Of a DNA stretch of 64,000 nt, positions 18,196 to 26,813 are shown in pieces (positions within the stretch are counted from its first letter, which is position 1; every line of letters begins with the position of its first letter). The stretch is from the NCBI RefSeq assembly GCF_016908325.1, contig NZ_JAFBDR010000017.1, positions 32,004-96,003 of the forward strand, in the 5' to 3' direction. Made by a program: the position numbers and the translations under genes. Under the pieces are notes generated by a model. That model made no database searches. It had not been told where the DNA came from and saw only the letters and a list, made by a program, of their open reading frames with translations. Source of the DNA: Aquibacillus albus (lineage in GTDB: Bacteria > Bacillota > Bacilli > Bacillales > Amphibacillaceae).

Positions 18196-19089
18196 ATGGC
18201 GAGGAAGCATTTAGTTTGTCACTGTTTGTTTCTTTTATTATTTTTCTTCTATCCGCTTCATCAATGTTATAGTACCAATGCCTTGAATAATGAAAACAAA
18301 ATGGACGTGCATTTTATTGATGTAGGACAAGGTGACAGTATTTTTGTAGAACTCCCTAATGGCAAAAGATTACTTATTGATGGTGGACCGCCAAGTTCTG
18401 GTCGGAAATTAGTAAATTACCTCAAAAATGAGGGAGTAGAATCCATTGACATATTGATTTCTACCCATCCAGATATAGATCACTTAGGAGGACTAATTCC
18501 TGTTATTGAACAATTTCACGTTAAGAAAATAATAGATAGTGGTAAACTATACTATACACCCACATACTTCCATTATATAGAGGAGGTATATAAAAGGGAT
18601 ATCCCTGTCACGATTGCAAAGACAGGTCACTCGAGTCAGTTGGCTGAAGGTATATCCGTGAAAATTTTAAACAGCCATCGCCCATTAAAAACCAATAATC
18701 AATCATCAATTGCTCTGTTATTAAGTTTTAAGGAAATAGACTTCTTGCTGATGGGAGATGTTGAGTCCGATCAAGAATTAAGAATGATTCAGCAACATAA
18801 TCTCAAATCAGAAATACTTAAGGTAGCCCATCACGGTTCTGCGACATCTAGTTCTTATGAATTTTTGCAAGAAGTAAAACCTGAAATGGCTGTTTTATCA
18901 TATAGTAAGGATAATCATTATGGTCATCCGGTTCGCACGATTGTTGATAACCTGTTAAGGGTAGGAGCAACCATTTATTCTACAGCAAAAGCTGGTGATA
19001 TCGTTGTTACAACCGATGGTACAGATTATTCGATTGATGTGTCTGGAAAGGATCGACTTATTTATATGAGGAATAATAACACTCAATAA
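18196..19089 (+). CDS. secreted ComEC/Rec2-like metallo-beta-lactamase-fold hydrolase
   Basis: The 297-residue protein starts with a hydrophobic signal peptide (about residues 5-25) without a clear lipobox. A metallo-beta-lactamase fold domain follows: VHFIDVGQGDSIFVELP, the metal motif STHPDIDHLGG and later VAHHGSATSS. This is the form found at the C-terminus of ComEC, here as a free-standing exported protein without the competence channel. It is probably a phosphodiesterase or nuclease acting outside the membrane. The substrate is not known. Confidence 0.85.
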   Translation: MARKHLVCHCLFLLLFFFYPLHQCYSTNALNNENKMDVHFIDVGQGDSIFVELPNGKRLLIDGGPPSSGRKLVNYLKNEGVESIDILISTHPDIDHLGGLIPVIEQFHVKKIIDSGKLYYTPTYFHYIEEVYKRDIPVTIAKTGHSSQLAEGISVKILNSHRPLKTNNQSSIALLLSFKEIDFLLMGDVESDQELRMIQQHNLKSEILKVAHHGSATSSSYEFLQEVKPEMAVLSYSKDNHYGHPVRTIVDNLLRVGATIYSTAKAGDIVVTTDGTDYSIDVSGKDRLIYMRNNNTQ

Positions 19090-19164
19090 AACCGGAATGG
19101 AGTTTAAGATCGCTGTCTAAGGAAAAATGGTTGTCATAGAATGGGAACTTTAGGAGGAAAATGT

Positions 19165-20004
19165 ATGCCAACAAATAGAGTTCATTGTAAAACCGAATAT
19201 GATACATTAAAAAAAGTGATCGTTTGTTCACCAAAGTATATGACAATAAAAAATGCTATTAACGAAACACAGAAACTTTTTAAAGACGAAAACATTGATG
19301 TAGATATAGCAAAAGAACAGCACGAGAGGTTTGTTCAAGTATTAAAAGAAAATGAAATAGACGTTATTGAATTACCACCTGAAGAGAAATTTCATGAACA
19401 GGTTTTTACAAGAGATATTGGCTATTGTATTGGTGAACAACTTTTTGCTACTACGATGGGACAAAGAGTTCGCGCTGGTGAAGTGGAAGTATTAATGAAG
19501 GAGCTTAATAAACGGGATCTTCCATATACACTTTTTGATGAATTGTCTCTGGAGGGCGGAGATGTCATTATTGATGGGGAAAAGATTTGGGTTGGAATTA
19601 GTGATCGAACAACGATTGAAGCAATACGTGCTTTGCAAGACCAATTACCAACCTATAAAATTACTCCAATCCCAATAGCGGAGAGAATATTACATCTCGA
19701 TTGTGCCTTTAATATTATTGGACCTGAAACTGCTATTATTTTTCCAGAAGCATTTGGAAATACAGAATACTCTTTACTAAGCCAAAACTATCATTTAATA
19801 GAAATTACGAAGAACGAAGAGTTAACGTTAGGGACAAATGTATTATCCATTGGGCAGAAAAAAGTGATTAGCATGCCGCAAAACAAGCAAGTAAACCAAG
19901 CAATGTCAAAAATGGGCTATCAAATTATTGAAGTGGACTTTTCTGAAATCATTAAATCGGGTGGGTCATTTCGTTGTTGTTCCCTGCCGCTATTGAGAGG
20001 ATAA
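19165..20004 (+). CDS. dimethylarginine dimethylaminohydrolase-like (amidinotransferase-fold) enzyme
   Basis: I take the ATG at 19165 with GGAGGAAAATGT in front, rather than the ATG at 19141. The 279-residue protein has the pentein fold of the guanidino-modifying superfamily: FTRDIGYCIG (the acidic site), the LEGGDVIIDG loop, HLDCAFNIIG with the catalytic His, and a C-terminal active-site Cys in GGSFRCCSLPL (Cys 271 or 272). It resembles the YkgA-type DDAH homologues of Bacillus. Hydrolysis of a methylated arginine or related guanidine is likely, but the true substrate in bacteria is uncertain. Confidence 0.83.
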   Translation: MPTNRVHCKTEYDTLKKVIVCSPKYMTIKNAINETQKLFKDENIDVDIAKEQHERFVQVLKENEIDVIELPPEEKFHEQVFTRDIGYCIGEQLFATTMGQRVRAGEVEVLMKELNKRDLPYTLFDELSLEGGDVIIDGEKIWVGISDRTTIEAIRALQDQLPTYKITPIPIAERILHLDCAFNIIGPETAIIFPEAFGNTEYSLLSQNYHLIEITKNEELTLGTNVLSIGQKKVISMPQNKQVNQAMSKMGYQIIEVDFSEIIKSGGSFRCCSLPLLRG

Positions 20005-20012
20005 TCTAAGCG

Positions 20013-20040
20013 GGAAGCAGTTCAAGGTTGGACTGCTTCT
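20013..20040 (+). terminator. weak terminator-like hairpin
   Basis: GAAGCAGT and ACTGCTTC form a stem after the DDAH-like gene, with little T-run. Confidence 0.45.
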
Positions 20041-20115
20041 GTACGTTTTCGCGGGAAAATTTCTATTGTTGTCATGGTAAATATCCTTTATAATAACAAT
20101 TGTTAATAATATTTA

Positions 20116-20188
20116 GGGGCATTAGCTCAGCTGGGAGAGCGCTTGTCTGGCAGACAAGAGGTCAGCGGTTCGAGTCCGCTATGCTCCA
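20116..20188 (+). tRNA. tRNA-Ala (anticodon GGC)
   Basis: A complete cloverleaf can be drawn. The acceptor stem is GGGGCAT with ATGCTCC (one G-T pair). The D-arm is GCTC..GAGC. The anticodon stem CTTGT/ACAAG has loop CTGGCAG, giving anticodon GGC. The T-arm is AGCGG-TTCGAGT-CCGCT. The CCA end is not encoded. A strong terminator follows, so it is transcribed alone. This gene forms the left edge of the accessory region. Confidence 0.95.
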
Positions 20189-20193
20189 TCCTT

Positions 20194-20236
20194 AAAATAA
20201 TCCATCTCTGGCAAGCCAGAGACGGATTATTTTTTA
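20194..20236 (+). terminator. tRNA-Ala terminator
   Basis: AAAATAATCC.TCTCTGGC pairs with GCCAGAGA.GGATTATTTT around a two-base loop, followed by T residues. Confidence 0.88.
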
Positions 20237-20276
20237 TAGATACAACCAGAGTAAATTGCACTTAATTTTTAGCAAA

Positions 20277-20497
20277 TAACGGAACGAGAATCCACCAAGT
20301 CATTGTAAAGTGAGTGTAGCGGATTCTGGTTCCGTTAAAAACGATAAAAGCTGCCTAAATAGGAATGAAGTGGTTCCTGATTCCGTTATTAGCCCAAAAT
20401 GAAGGGAAAACGAAGGTGAAAAGGGAAAATAACGGAACGAGAATCCGGAACAGAGTTCAAAAAGCGCTATTTGAAGTAAATAACGGAACGAGAATCC
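20277..20497. repeat. cluster of TAACGGAACGAGAATCC repeats
   Basis: Three direct copies of the 17-mer TAACGGAACGAGAATCC stand at 20277, 20430 and 20481; the first and last extend to ACCAAG. An inverted, one-mismatch copy (GGATTCTGGTTCCGTTA) at 20321-20337 faces the first copy and could form a hairpin. A more diverged inverted copy is at about 20372-20388. No gene is present in the 365-base gap. The repeats do not have the regular spacing of a CRISPR array. Confidence 0.8.
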
Positions 20498-20553
20498 ACC
20501 AAGATAGCACGGACTCAGGGCCAAGTAACTGCAACGCCTTCTATTTGCAATAA

Positions 20554-21201
20554 TTACCTAAGCTTATAGGTTCGGGCACGTTCTTTGCCACTTGCAACAA
20601 TTAGTATTTGTTGCTCTACTAGTCTATGTAAGATTTTCCGAGCATGGCGATCGCTAATGCGGAGATGGTGGGCAAGTTCAAGTGGAGTAATTGGCCGTAG
20701 CATCCGACGTGAATAGCGAATAACTTCTGCCTCGAGCCAAGATAGTTCAGTGGATACTTCAATTGAGGTGAATTTACCGATAAATGCAAGTACAAGTTGT
20801 TGACAGCGTTGAGGTTCTTCTATAATAGATAGATAAGCAATTGGTAATAGTGTCCATCCATCGAGGGCTAATAATGAGTGTCGCCAGCATAAGTCCTTAA
20901 ATCGCCTAACATCAAGGTCTCTCGCATGAGGGCCGAACCCTTGAATTTCAATACACCCTTTCGTATTATGTCCAGGTCTGTAAGCTAGGTCAAGGTAACG
21001 GTAACCATTGTTGAAATCCCGCACCTCCCATTCAGGATATAAATGATTAAAGTTTCCTACAGTAGGAAACCAAATAGAACGAAGAAAATGAACCGTACCA
21101 TGTCCTAGCCCCTTTTCTAGAAGTTCCCGCCTCCTATTATTTTTCTCTTCGGTGATATTTTCTTGGATCCATTCTTCATACTTTTGTTCGAAATCTAGCA
21201 T
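20554..21201 (-). CDS. solitary nuclease-like (DUF559/Vsr fold) protein fused to a winged helix
   Basis: The 215-residue protein has two parts. Residues about 40-145 resemble the PD-(D/E)XK fold of DUF559 and very-short-patch-type nucleases: an aspartate in GYRYLDLAYRPG, then CIEIQGFGPHARDLDVRRF, then LLALDGWTLLPI. Residues about 165-215 form a winged helix-turn-helix (PITPLELAHHLRISDRHARK, then a wing ending KERARTYKLR). Similar stand-alone proteins occur in other Bacillales and are often labelled transcriptional regulator. I infer DNA binding and possible nuclease activity, and neither is proven. It stands alone, facing the repeat cluster. Confidence 0.6.
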   Translation of the reverse strand: MLDFEQKYEEWIQENITEEKNNRRRELLEKGLGHGTVHFLRSIWFPTVGNFNHLYPEWEVRDFNNGYRYLDLAYRPGHNTKGCIEIQGFGPHARDLDVRRFKDLCWRHSLLALDGWTLLPIAYLSIIEEPQRCQQLVLAFIGKFTSIEVSTELSWLEAEVIRYSRRMLRPITPLELAHHLRISDRHARKILHRLVEQQILIVASGKERARTYKLR

Positions 21202-21480
21202 TATTCACTTTCCTTTCCAATTAAAATTTTTACGTCAGTAGATAAAAACTGCTATGAATTTAATGGGTTTGGTAGGATTTTTTGTGAACAAATATTCCAT
21301 TATTTATTCCAAAAAATCAAAATGACAGGGTGAAAAATATTCTCTGCTTTTCGAGGCTGCTAACAACACTAAAATGGGGTTTACTTGGAAGAAACATATG
21401 TTCATTTGCAAGTGGAGAAACAATACTTCTTGAAATTAATTATACTGTATTTATATAGTATAGGAAACTATTCTTTTAGT

Positions 21481-21548
21481 AGGATAGTGGGCGGGAGAGC
21501 GCTTGCGTGGCACGCAAGATGTCAGCGGTTCGAGCCCGCTAACCTTCA
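21481..21548 (+). pseudogene. decayed tRNA-Ala copy
   Basis: The anticodon arm CTTGC-GTGGCAC-GCAAG (anticodon GGC) and the T-arm AGCGG-TTCGAGC-CCGCT are intact. The 3' acceptor AACCTTC has lost its 5' partner (AGGATAG in place of GAAGGTT), and the D-arm is eroded and about two bases short. It is a second copy of the tRNA that borders this region, 1.36 kb away in the same orientation. The 470-base gap around it has no other gene. Confidence 0.65.
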
Positions 21549-21671
21549 TTCATGTGAAAAACGTAACCAGAAGTGGCTTCTGAACTATACTTGGACTTGC
21601 ACTGCTCTGAATCAGTATGTGAGCGTGTGAGTATCTCAAGCAATGTATATGTATAGGTGGAGGGTTTATAA

Positions 21672-22053
21672 ATGAAGAAAAATAAAGCGGTTGTTTACAC
21701 TCGTGGTACATCATGGAATCCAGGAGCAATTTCCGGTCAAGTAGATAACGTAGATGATCTCCTAGTTGAAATGGGAGTTAATGTTGGGGACATAATATTT
21801 TTCCATGATGAAGAAGTAGAAAATCGAATTGGAAGGCCTGGTTTAGATAGGTTATTAAACTTATTAGAATACGAAGGAGTTAAATATCTAGTTGTGTATT
21901 CCAGAGATCGTCTATCCAGGGATTTTAATGAGTATGCTCAGATTGTAAAAGAGTATAGTAAGGAATAATGTTGAAGTAGTTCTTATTTCGGATCACGAAC
22001 TACCATTTGGTACTTTTGAGAAGATAGTGTTTGCAAGTTACTATAAAAGATAG
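21672..22053 (+). pseudogene. serine recombinase (resolvase N-terminal) remnant, frameshifted
   Basis: The first frame gives 98 residues with resolvase-domain landmarks: VVYTRGTS near the start, FFHDEEVENRIGRPGLDRLL and YLVVYSRDRLSRDFNEY. It then stops, but the neighbouring frame continues the same domain at once (NNVEVVLISDHELPFGTFEK) up to the stop at 22051-22053, so a single extra base near 21953-21960 explains the break. The expected catalytic Ser motif (YxRxS) reads YTRGTS and is disturbed. No DNA-binding or large recombinase C-terminal domain remains. It is probably the dead integrase of the element that inserted at the tRNA gene. Confidence 0.7.
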
Positions 22054-22096
22054 TTACTACATACAATATACGAAATTATAACATTTATAAATTAGT

Positions 22097-22490
22097 GTGA
22101 CTGTAAAAGGGAAATTATTGAAATTCTCTAAAGCAGGATTAGCCTTGGCTATGATGAAAGGTAAGTCTTATGTGTCCATGGGTTCTGTTTCAATGGGTAT
22201 TGCTGGCAGTATGATTCAAGAGGATTTCTTCCAGGATTACTTAGGGATGAGAAATGAATATGTAGATATGAGTGAATTTTAAGAAGAATGAATGAAGTCA
22301 TGAAACCGCATCGGGAGATAACGGAAGAAGAAGTTCAGAAGTGTCTTGATGCTACACAATGGCGACCTGCTTCAACAGAATACTTCCGAGGTGGGGGTTT
22401 CTCCAGTGATTTCTTAACAAAAGGGGAAAGGGCTTTTCTGGCTGAATTTAATAACATATTGAAACAGCCATGGAAAGCCCAAACTTATAG
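22097..22490 (+). pseudogene. fucI: L-fucose isomerase (fucI) remnant
   Basis: The first segment (to 22282) reads [20 protein letters not shown], then [26 protein letters not shown]. This closely follows an internal conserved stretch of L-fucose isomerase. The match then continues in another frame ([13 protein letters not shown] onward) until about 22490, where it runs into the AraC regulator gene on the other strand. The N-terminal half and the rest of the C-terminus are missing, and at least one frameshift is present, so it cannot work. The later part (about 22330-22490) is less certainly part of fucI. Confidence 0.6.
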
Positions 22491-22512
22491 AATTATTCAT
22501 AAAATAGCTTTA

Positions 22513-23370
22513 TCATTTTTTACTTTTTCGATACCCTGCAGGAGTAGTTCCTATATATTTTTTAAAGATCCTATAAAAATGTGGGGTGCTTTCAAAACCA
22601 CTTAATTCTGCAATATAAGAAACTGGATAGTCAGTACTCCATAATAACTCTTTAGCTTTATAAGTCTTTCTTTTGTTTAAGTACACAGTAAGCCCCATTC
22701 CGGTTATTTGCTTAAAGACTCTACTAAAATGTGCAGGACTAACATGAGCTCTCTCAGCTAACAGGCTTAAGGATATATTGCCTTGAAGATTATGATCAAT
22801 ATAGGTGAAAATCTCATTCATCCAGTAACGATTAAAATCTCCTTCCCTAAATTTATTCTCTGTTTGTTTCATACTAAAGCGAGATAAAAAGAGTAATATT
22901 TGATGAGTAATCAAAATGGCAGCATGGATTGAACCCAGTTGTTTTGCGCTTAACTCTTGTTGAATATTGTTCAAATGTTCTTCAAAAGTTTGTTGCTCCA
23001 CATCAGAAAGTGAAAGTTTATAGTGTTTATTTTTCTTAATCTTCTCAACGATAGATAAATAGGAGAAGTTCTCTTCCACAGAGATGGATTGAATGAGAGC
23101 AGGACTAAAAAAGATAACAGATGACGTAATTAAATCATTTTTATCAGGAACTGCATGATGAATGGTATCGTTTGGGATTATGAATACGTCCCCTTTGCCC
23201 ATATCGTAAAGAGTATTATTAATGAAAAATGTCCCTTTTCCTTTGTGGACATAAATAATTTCATGAAAGTCATGGATATGAGTAGGTAACTCATTTTGGG
23301 GATCCTTACTCCCTTTATAAACAAACGAAAAAGGAAATGGAGAATTAGAAGTTTTTTTAATCGCTTTCAT
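22513..23370 (-). CDS. AraC family transcriptional regulator with cupin sensor domain
   Basis: I take the ATG at 23370 with AGGTGAT in front; an in-frame GTG nine bases earlier overlaps that site. The 285-residue protein has an N-terminal cupin sugar-binding domain ([17 protein letters not shown]) and a C-terminal pair of helix-turn-helix motifs ([21 protein letters not shown] and [26 protein letters not shown]). It is divergent from the fucose operon with 129 bases between, so it is the likely local activator of that operon. Confidence 0.88.
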   Translation of the reverse strand: MKAIKKTSNSPFPFSFVYKGSKDPQNELPTHIHDFHEIIYVHKGKGTFFINNTLYDMGKGDVFIIPNDTIHHAVPDKNDLITSSVIFFSPALIQSISVEENFSYLSIVEKIKKNKHYKLSLSDVEQQTFEEHLNNIQQELSAKQLGSIHAAILITHQILLFLSRFSMKQTENKFREGDFNRYWMNEIFTYIDHNLQGNISLSLLAERAHVSPAHFSRVFKQITGMGLTVYLNKRKTYKAKELLWSTDYPVSYIAELSGFESTPHFYRIFKKYIGTTPAGYRKSKK

Positions 23371-23499
23371 TATTATCACCTAACTACACTATATATCAAA
23401 AAAAAGTATAAAAAAAGCAAAAAATGTAATTTTTATTTCACTTTATTGCTGATAATCTATAATTACAGAATGATTTGTATTTTAAAAAGGAGTGTTTAA

Positions 23500-24513
23500 G
23501 TGAAATCTATCATTTGTGAAGAACCTAAGATGTTTAAAGCGACAAATACTGAAAAGCCTGAATACCAAAAGGGTAATGCCATTGTAAATATAAAACGAAT
23601 TGGCATCTGTGGTACCGATCTACATGCGTTTATGGGCAACCAACCATTTTTTAAGTATCCAAGAGTACTCGGTCATGAGCTTGCAGGGGTTATAGATTCT
23701 ATAGAAGATAATTCAAAGGGGTTACAGAAAGGTGATCAAGTATCGATTATTCCTTATATGGAGTGTGGCCAATGTATTGCCTGTAGAAACGGACTGACAA
23801 ACTGTTGTACAGATATGAAAGTGATGGGCGTTCATTTTGATGGCGGTATGTGTGAACAAATTTCCGTTCCTTTTGACCATCTCATTCAAACGAATGGATT
23901 AACTTTAGATCAATCAGCCATACTCGAGCCTTTAAGTATTGGAGCACATGCTGTAAGGCGTTCCAATGTGAAAGATGGTGAATTTGTCCTCGTCATTGGT
24001 GCTGGACCAATTGGGTTAGGAGTGATCACTGCTGCTAAGCAAACAGGTGCTAGAGTAATAGCCATGGATATTAATGAAGAACGTTTAAATTTCTCTCGTG
24101 AGTGGGCAAACGTAGATTACACTATAAATGCCCTGAAGACACCAGTTGACCAGTTAATGGACATAACAGACGGTGACATGCCTACCGTTGTCTTTGATGC
24201 AACCGGAAATAGTAAATCGATGATGGATGCTTTCCAATATCCAGCAAACGGAGGAAAGTTAATATTTGTTGGATTAGTTAAATCCGACATAACTTTTGAT
24301 GATCCTTTATTCCACTCAAAGGAACTTACCTTATTAGCAAGTAGAAATGCAACGAAAGAAGATTTTGATTTTGTCATCCAATCGATTGAAAATGGGTACA
24401 TTGATGCAAATCGTTTTATCACACATCGATCTAATTTTGATAACTTAATCAATGAATTTGATAACTGGTTGAAACCAGAGACTGGCGTAGTGAAAGCAAT
24501 GGTTGAATTATAG
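23500..24513 (+). CDS. zinc-binding alcohol dehydrogenase, probable sugar or sugar-acid dehydrogenase of fucose catabolism
   Basis: The 337-residue medium-chain dehydrogenase starts with GTG after AAAAAGGAG. The catalytic zinc site is visible in IGICGTDLHAF and the GHE of VLGHELAG. The structural zinc cysteines are in ECGQCIACRNGLTNCC. The NAD-binding loop is VIGAGPIGLG. It is the first gene of a tight operon (gaps of 15-45 bases) with FucU, a lactonase and an aldo/keto reductase. It resembles L-galactonate/L-fuconate-type oxidoreductases, but the step it catalyses is inferred from context only. Confidence 0.8.
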   Translation: MKSIICEEPKMFKATNTEKPEYQKGNAIVNIKRIGICGTDLHAFMGNQPFFKYPRVLGHELAGVIDSIEDNSKGLQKGDQVSIIPYMECGQCIACRNGLTNCCTDMKVMGVHFDGGMCEQISVPFDHLIQTNGLTLDQSAILEPLSIGAHAVRRSNVKDGEFVLVIGAGPIGLGVITAAKQTGARVIAMDINEERLNFSREWANVDYTINALKTPVDQLMDITDGDMPTVVFDATGNSKSMMDAFQYPANGGKLIFVGLVKSDITFDDPLFHSKELTLLASRNATKEDFDFVIQSIENGYIDANRFITHRSNFDNLINEFDNWLKPETGVVKAMVEL

Positions 24514-24542
24514 TCATCCGAAAATAGAAAGTGAGGAATAAT

Positions 24543-24974
24543 ATGTTAAAAGGTATTCCAAAAATCATATCCCCTGAGTTGATGAAAATATTGATGGAGA
24601 TGGGTCACGGAGATGAAATTGTACTTGCTGATGGTAATTTTCCTGCTGCGAGTCATGGTGCAAAAGTTGTTCGTTGTGATGGGCATGGAACAATTGCCCT
24701 TTTAGAGGCCTTATTACTATTGTTTCCGTTAGACACTTATACAAAACACCCTATTGCCTTAATGGATGTTGTTAAAGGGGACACTGTGGAAACACCAATT
24801 TGGAAAGAATATGATTCTATAGTAGCAAATAATACCTCGATAGAAGAACCTTTCGAATATGAAGAAAGATTTGCTTTTTATGAAAGAGCAAAGAAAGCCT
24901 ATGCCATCGTAGCAACTGGGGAAAAAGCATTGTATGCCAACGTTATCCTGAAAAAAGGTGTTATTTCTGAATAA
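24543..24974 (+). CDS. fucU: L-fucose mutarotase (RbsD/FucU family)
   Basis: I take the ATG at 24543 with GTGAGGAAT in front. The 143-residue protein matches FucU in length and motifs: the start LKGIPKIISPELMKILMEMGHGDEIVLADGNFPA, the catalytic-site His in GHG, and the C-terminal KKAYAIVATGEKALYANVILKKGVI. It interconverts the alpha and beta anomers of L-fucose so that the dehydrogenase receives its preferred form. Its presence in the operon argues strongly for L-fucose as the substrate of the pathway. Confidence 0.9.
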   Translation: MLKGIPKIISPELMKILMEMGHGDEIVLADGNFPAASHGAKVVRCDGHGTIALLEALLLLFPLDTYTKHPIALMDVVKGDTVETPIWKEYDSIVANNTSIEEPFEYEERFAFYERAKKAYAIVATGEKALYANVILKKGVISE

Positions 24975-24989
24975 GAGGGTGAAGAAGAT

Positions 24990-25823
24990 ATGAGAATTGA
25001 TGCACATCAACATTATTGGAAGATTAGTAGAGATGACTATGGATGGATTACGCCGGAAATAACTACTTTATATCGTGATTTTCTGGAGGAAGATTTGGTT
25101 AACCATCTAAAAGATTGTGGTATAGATAAAACGATAGTTGTTCAAGCTGCTCCAACTATTGAAGAAACTGAATTTATACTTTCGCTAAGTGAACGTTCTG
25201 AATCCATTATCGGTGTTGTTGGCTGGATTGACATAGATAATCCATCTTATAAGGAACAACTAGAAACTTTCAGAAAAAATCCTAAGTTCATTGGAATCCG
25301 TGTTATGATTCAGGATATGCCAGATGAAAATATTATTTTAAATTCGAATTATTTGGAAGCGTTCTCTTATTTTGAGGAAATTGATCTTCCGGTTGATCTA
25401 TTAGTTCATTCTAGTCAACTTTCTGCCGTATGTGAGCTTTTAAAGCATGTATCGATAAGAGGAGTAATTGACCACGTTGCCAAGCCAGAAATTGAACAGG
25501 GAAATATAGAGCCATGGAAAAGTCAAATGGCTGAAATTGCTAGTCACCCAAATATTTATTGTAAACTATCTGGAATGGTGACAGAAGCAAACCATAAGGA
25601 TTGGAAAAAAGACGAGTTTATCCCCTATGTACGTCATATCATTGATGTTTTTGGTGTTCAGCGCGTTATGTATGGCAGTGATTGGCCGGTTTGTTTACTA
25701 GCTGCTAGTTATGATGACGTCTACAATCTATTAAACGATACACTTCCAGACGATGTTTCAAACGAAGAGAAGGAATTGGTGTTTGGTAAAAATGCGATGG
25801 ACTTTTACAAGCTAAAAATATAA
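24990..25823 (+). CDS. amidohydrolase 2 family, probable L-fuconolactone hydrolase
   Basis: The 277-residue TIM-barrel protein begins MRIDAHQHYW, with the metal-binding HxH. It has the further active-site histidines in LVHSSQ and VIDHVAKP and the late aspartate in YGSDWPV. It matches lactonase-type members of the family found beside sugar dehydrogenases. It should open the L-fucono-lactone made by the aldo/keto reductase. ATG at 24990 follows GAGGGTGAAG. It lies 15 bases after fucU and 16 before the reductase gene. Confidence 0.85.
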   Translation: MRIDAHQHYWKISRDDYGWITPEITTLYRDFLEEDLVNHLKDCGIDKTIVVQAAPTIEETEFILSLSERSESIIGVVGWIDIDNPSYKEQLETFRKNPKFIGIRVMIQDMPDENIILNSNYLEAFSYFEEIDLPVDLLVHSSQLSAVCELLKHVSIRGVIDHVAKPEIEQGNIEPWKSQMAEIASHPNIYCKLSGMVTEANHKDWKKDEFIPYVRHIIDVFGVQRVMYGSDWPVCLLAASYDDVYNLLNDTLPDDVSNEEKELVFGKNAMDFYKLKI

Positions 25824-25839
25824 AAGAGGAGGAACAACC

Positions 25840-26769
25840 GTGAAATACAGAAAATTAGGCCAAACAGGATTAGATGTGTCGGTACTGAGTTATGGTGCAT
25901 CCTCACTTGGATCAGTTTTTAGGGAAATCAATGAAGAGGAAGGAATAAAGTCTGTCCATGCTGCAGTTGATCAAGGCATTAACTTAATTGATGTTTCTCC
26001 TTATTATGGGTTAACGAAAGCGGAGACTGTTCTAGGGAAGGCATTAAAAGATATCCCTCGGGATAAATATTTCCTTTCTACCAAAGCAGGTAGATATGGT
26101 GAAAATGAGTTTGATTTTTCAAAGAATAGAATTACGAAAAGTTTGGAGGAAAGTCTTCAAAGATTGGGTACGGATTATGTAGACATTTTATTATTACATG
26201 ATATTGAATTCGGATCTTATAACCAAGTTATAGAGGAAGGAATTCCTGCATTAGAAGAATTAAAAAAACAGGGTAAAATTCGATTTTACGGCGTATCTGG
26301 ATTGCCACTGACTGTTTTTGATAAAGTTCTTAACAAAGCAGATTTAGATGTCATTTTATCCTATTGCCATTACTCATTAAATGATACGTCTCTTTTATCG
26401 CTTATCCCTTTACTGGAAGAGAAACAGGTGGGATTAATCAATGCTTCTCCGATTTCAATGGGATTATTAAGCTCGCGTCCTGTAGCAGATTGGCATCCGG
26501 CTGATGAGGAAATAAAGCAGGTGTGTAAAAAAGCTGCGGAATTTTGTGAGCAAAACGGTGAAGATTTGGCTAAGTTAGCTATTCAATACTCTGTTCAGAA
26601 TGAACTGATTCCTACTACATTAGTAAGTACAGCGAGTGTTAAAAATATAACCAAAAATATTGACTGGACAGAAGAACCAATTAATGAAGATATTCTAGAG
26701 GCTGTTCTTAAAATCTTACAACCTATCCATAACAAAACTTGGTCGAGCGGAAATTCTGAGTGGAATTAA
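25840..26769 (+). CDS. aldo/keto reductase, probable L-fucose dehydrogenase
   Basis: The 309-residue protein has the aldo/keto reductase tetrad in order: Asp in LIDVSPYYG, Tyr just after it, Lys in LSTKAGRYG and His in ILLLHDIEFG. It resembles D-threo-aldose (L-fucose) dehydrogenases, which oxidise L-fucose to the lactone with NAD(P). Its place between a lactonase and an alpha-L-fucosidase in the same operon supports this. The start GTG at 25840... is read as ATG-equivalent GTG after AGGAGGAACAACC. L-galactose dehydrogenase activity is the closest alternative. Confidence 0.83.
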   Translation: MKYRKLGQTGLDVSVLSYGASSLGSVFREINEEEGIKSVHAAVDQGINLIDVSPYYGLTKAETVLGKALKDIPRDKYFLSTKAGRYGENEFDFSKNRITKSLEESLQRLGTDYVDILLLHDIEFGSYNQVIEEGIPALEELKKQGKIRFYGVSGLPLTVFDKVLNKADLDVILSYCHYSLNDTSLLSLIPLLEEKQVGLINASPISMGLLSSRPVADWHPADEEIKQVCKKAAEFCEQNGEDLAKLAIQYSVQNELIPTTLVSTASVKNITKNIDWTEEPINEDILEAVLKILQPIHNKTWSSGNSEWN

Positions 26770-26813
26770 AGTGTAGCTGAGGTGGATTCTATCATTCCTT
26801 TGGAGGTATTTAA

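Noticed and set aside
20277..20497. CRISPR array
   Set aside because: Repeats are only 17 bases, occur in both orientations, and are separated by unequal distances. No cas gene is present.
20365..20553. 62-residue ORF in the repeat cluster
   Set aside because: It is composed mainly of the repeat units and has no ribosome site or family resemblance.
21385..21630. 81-residue ORF
   Set aside because: It runs straight through the decayed tRNA-Ala copy and shows no domain or ribosome site.
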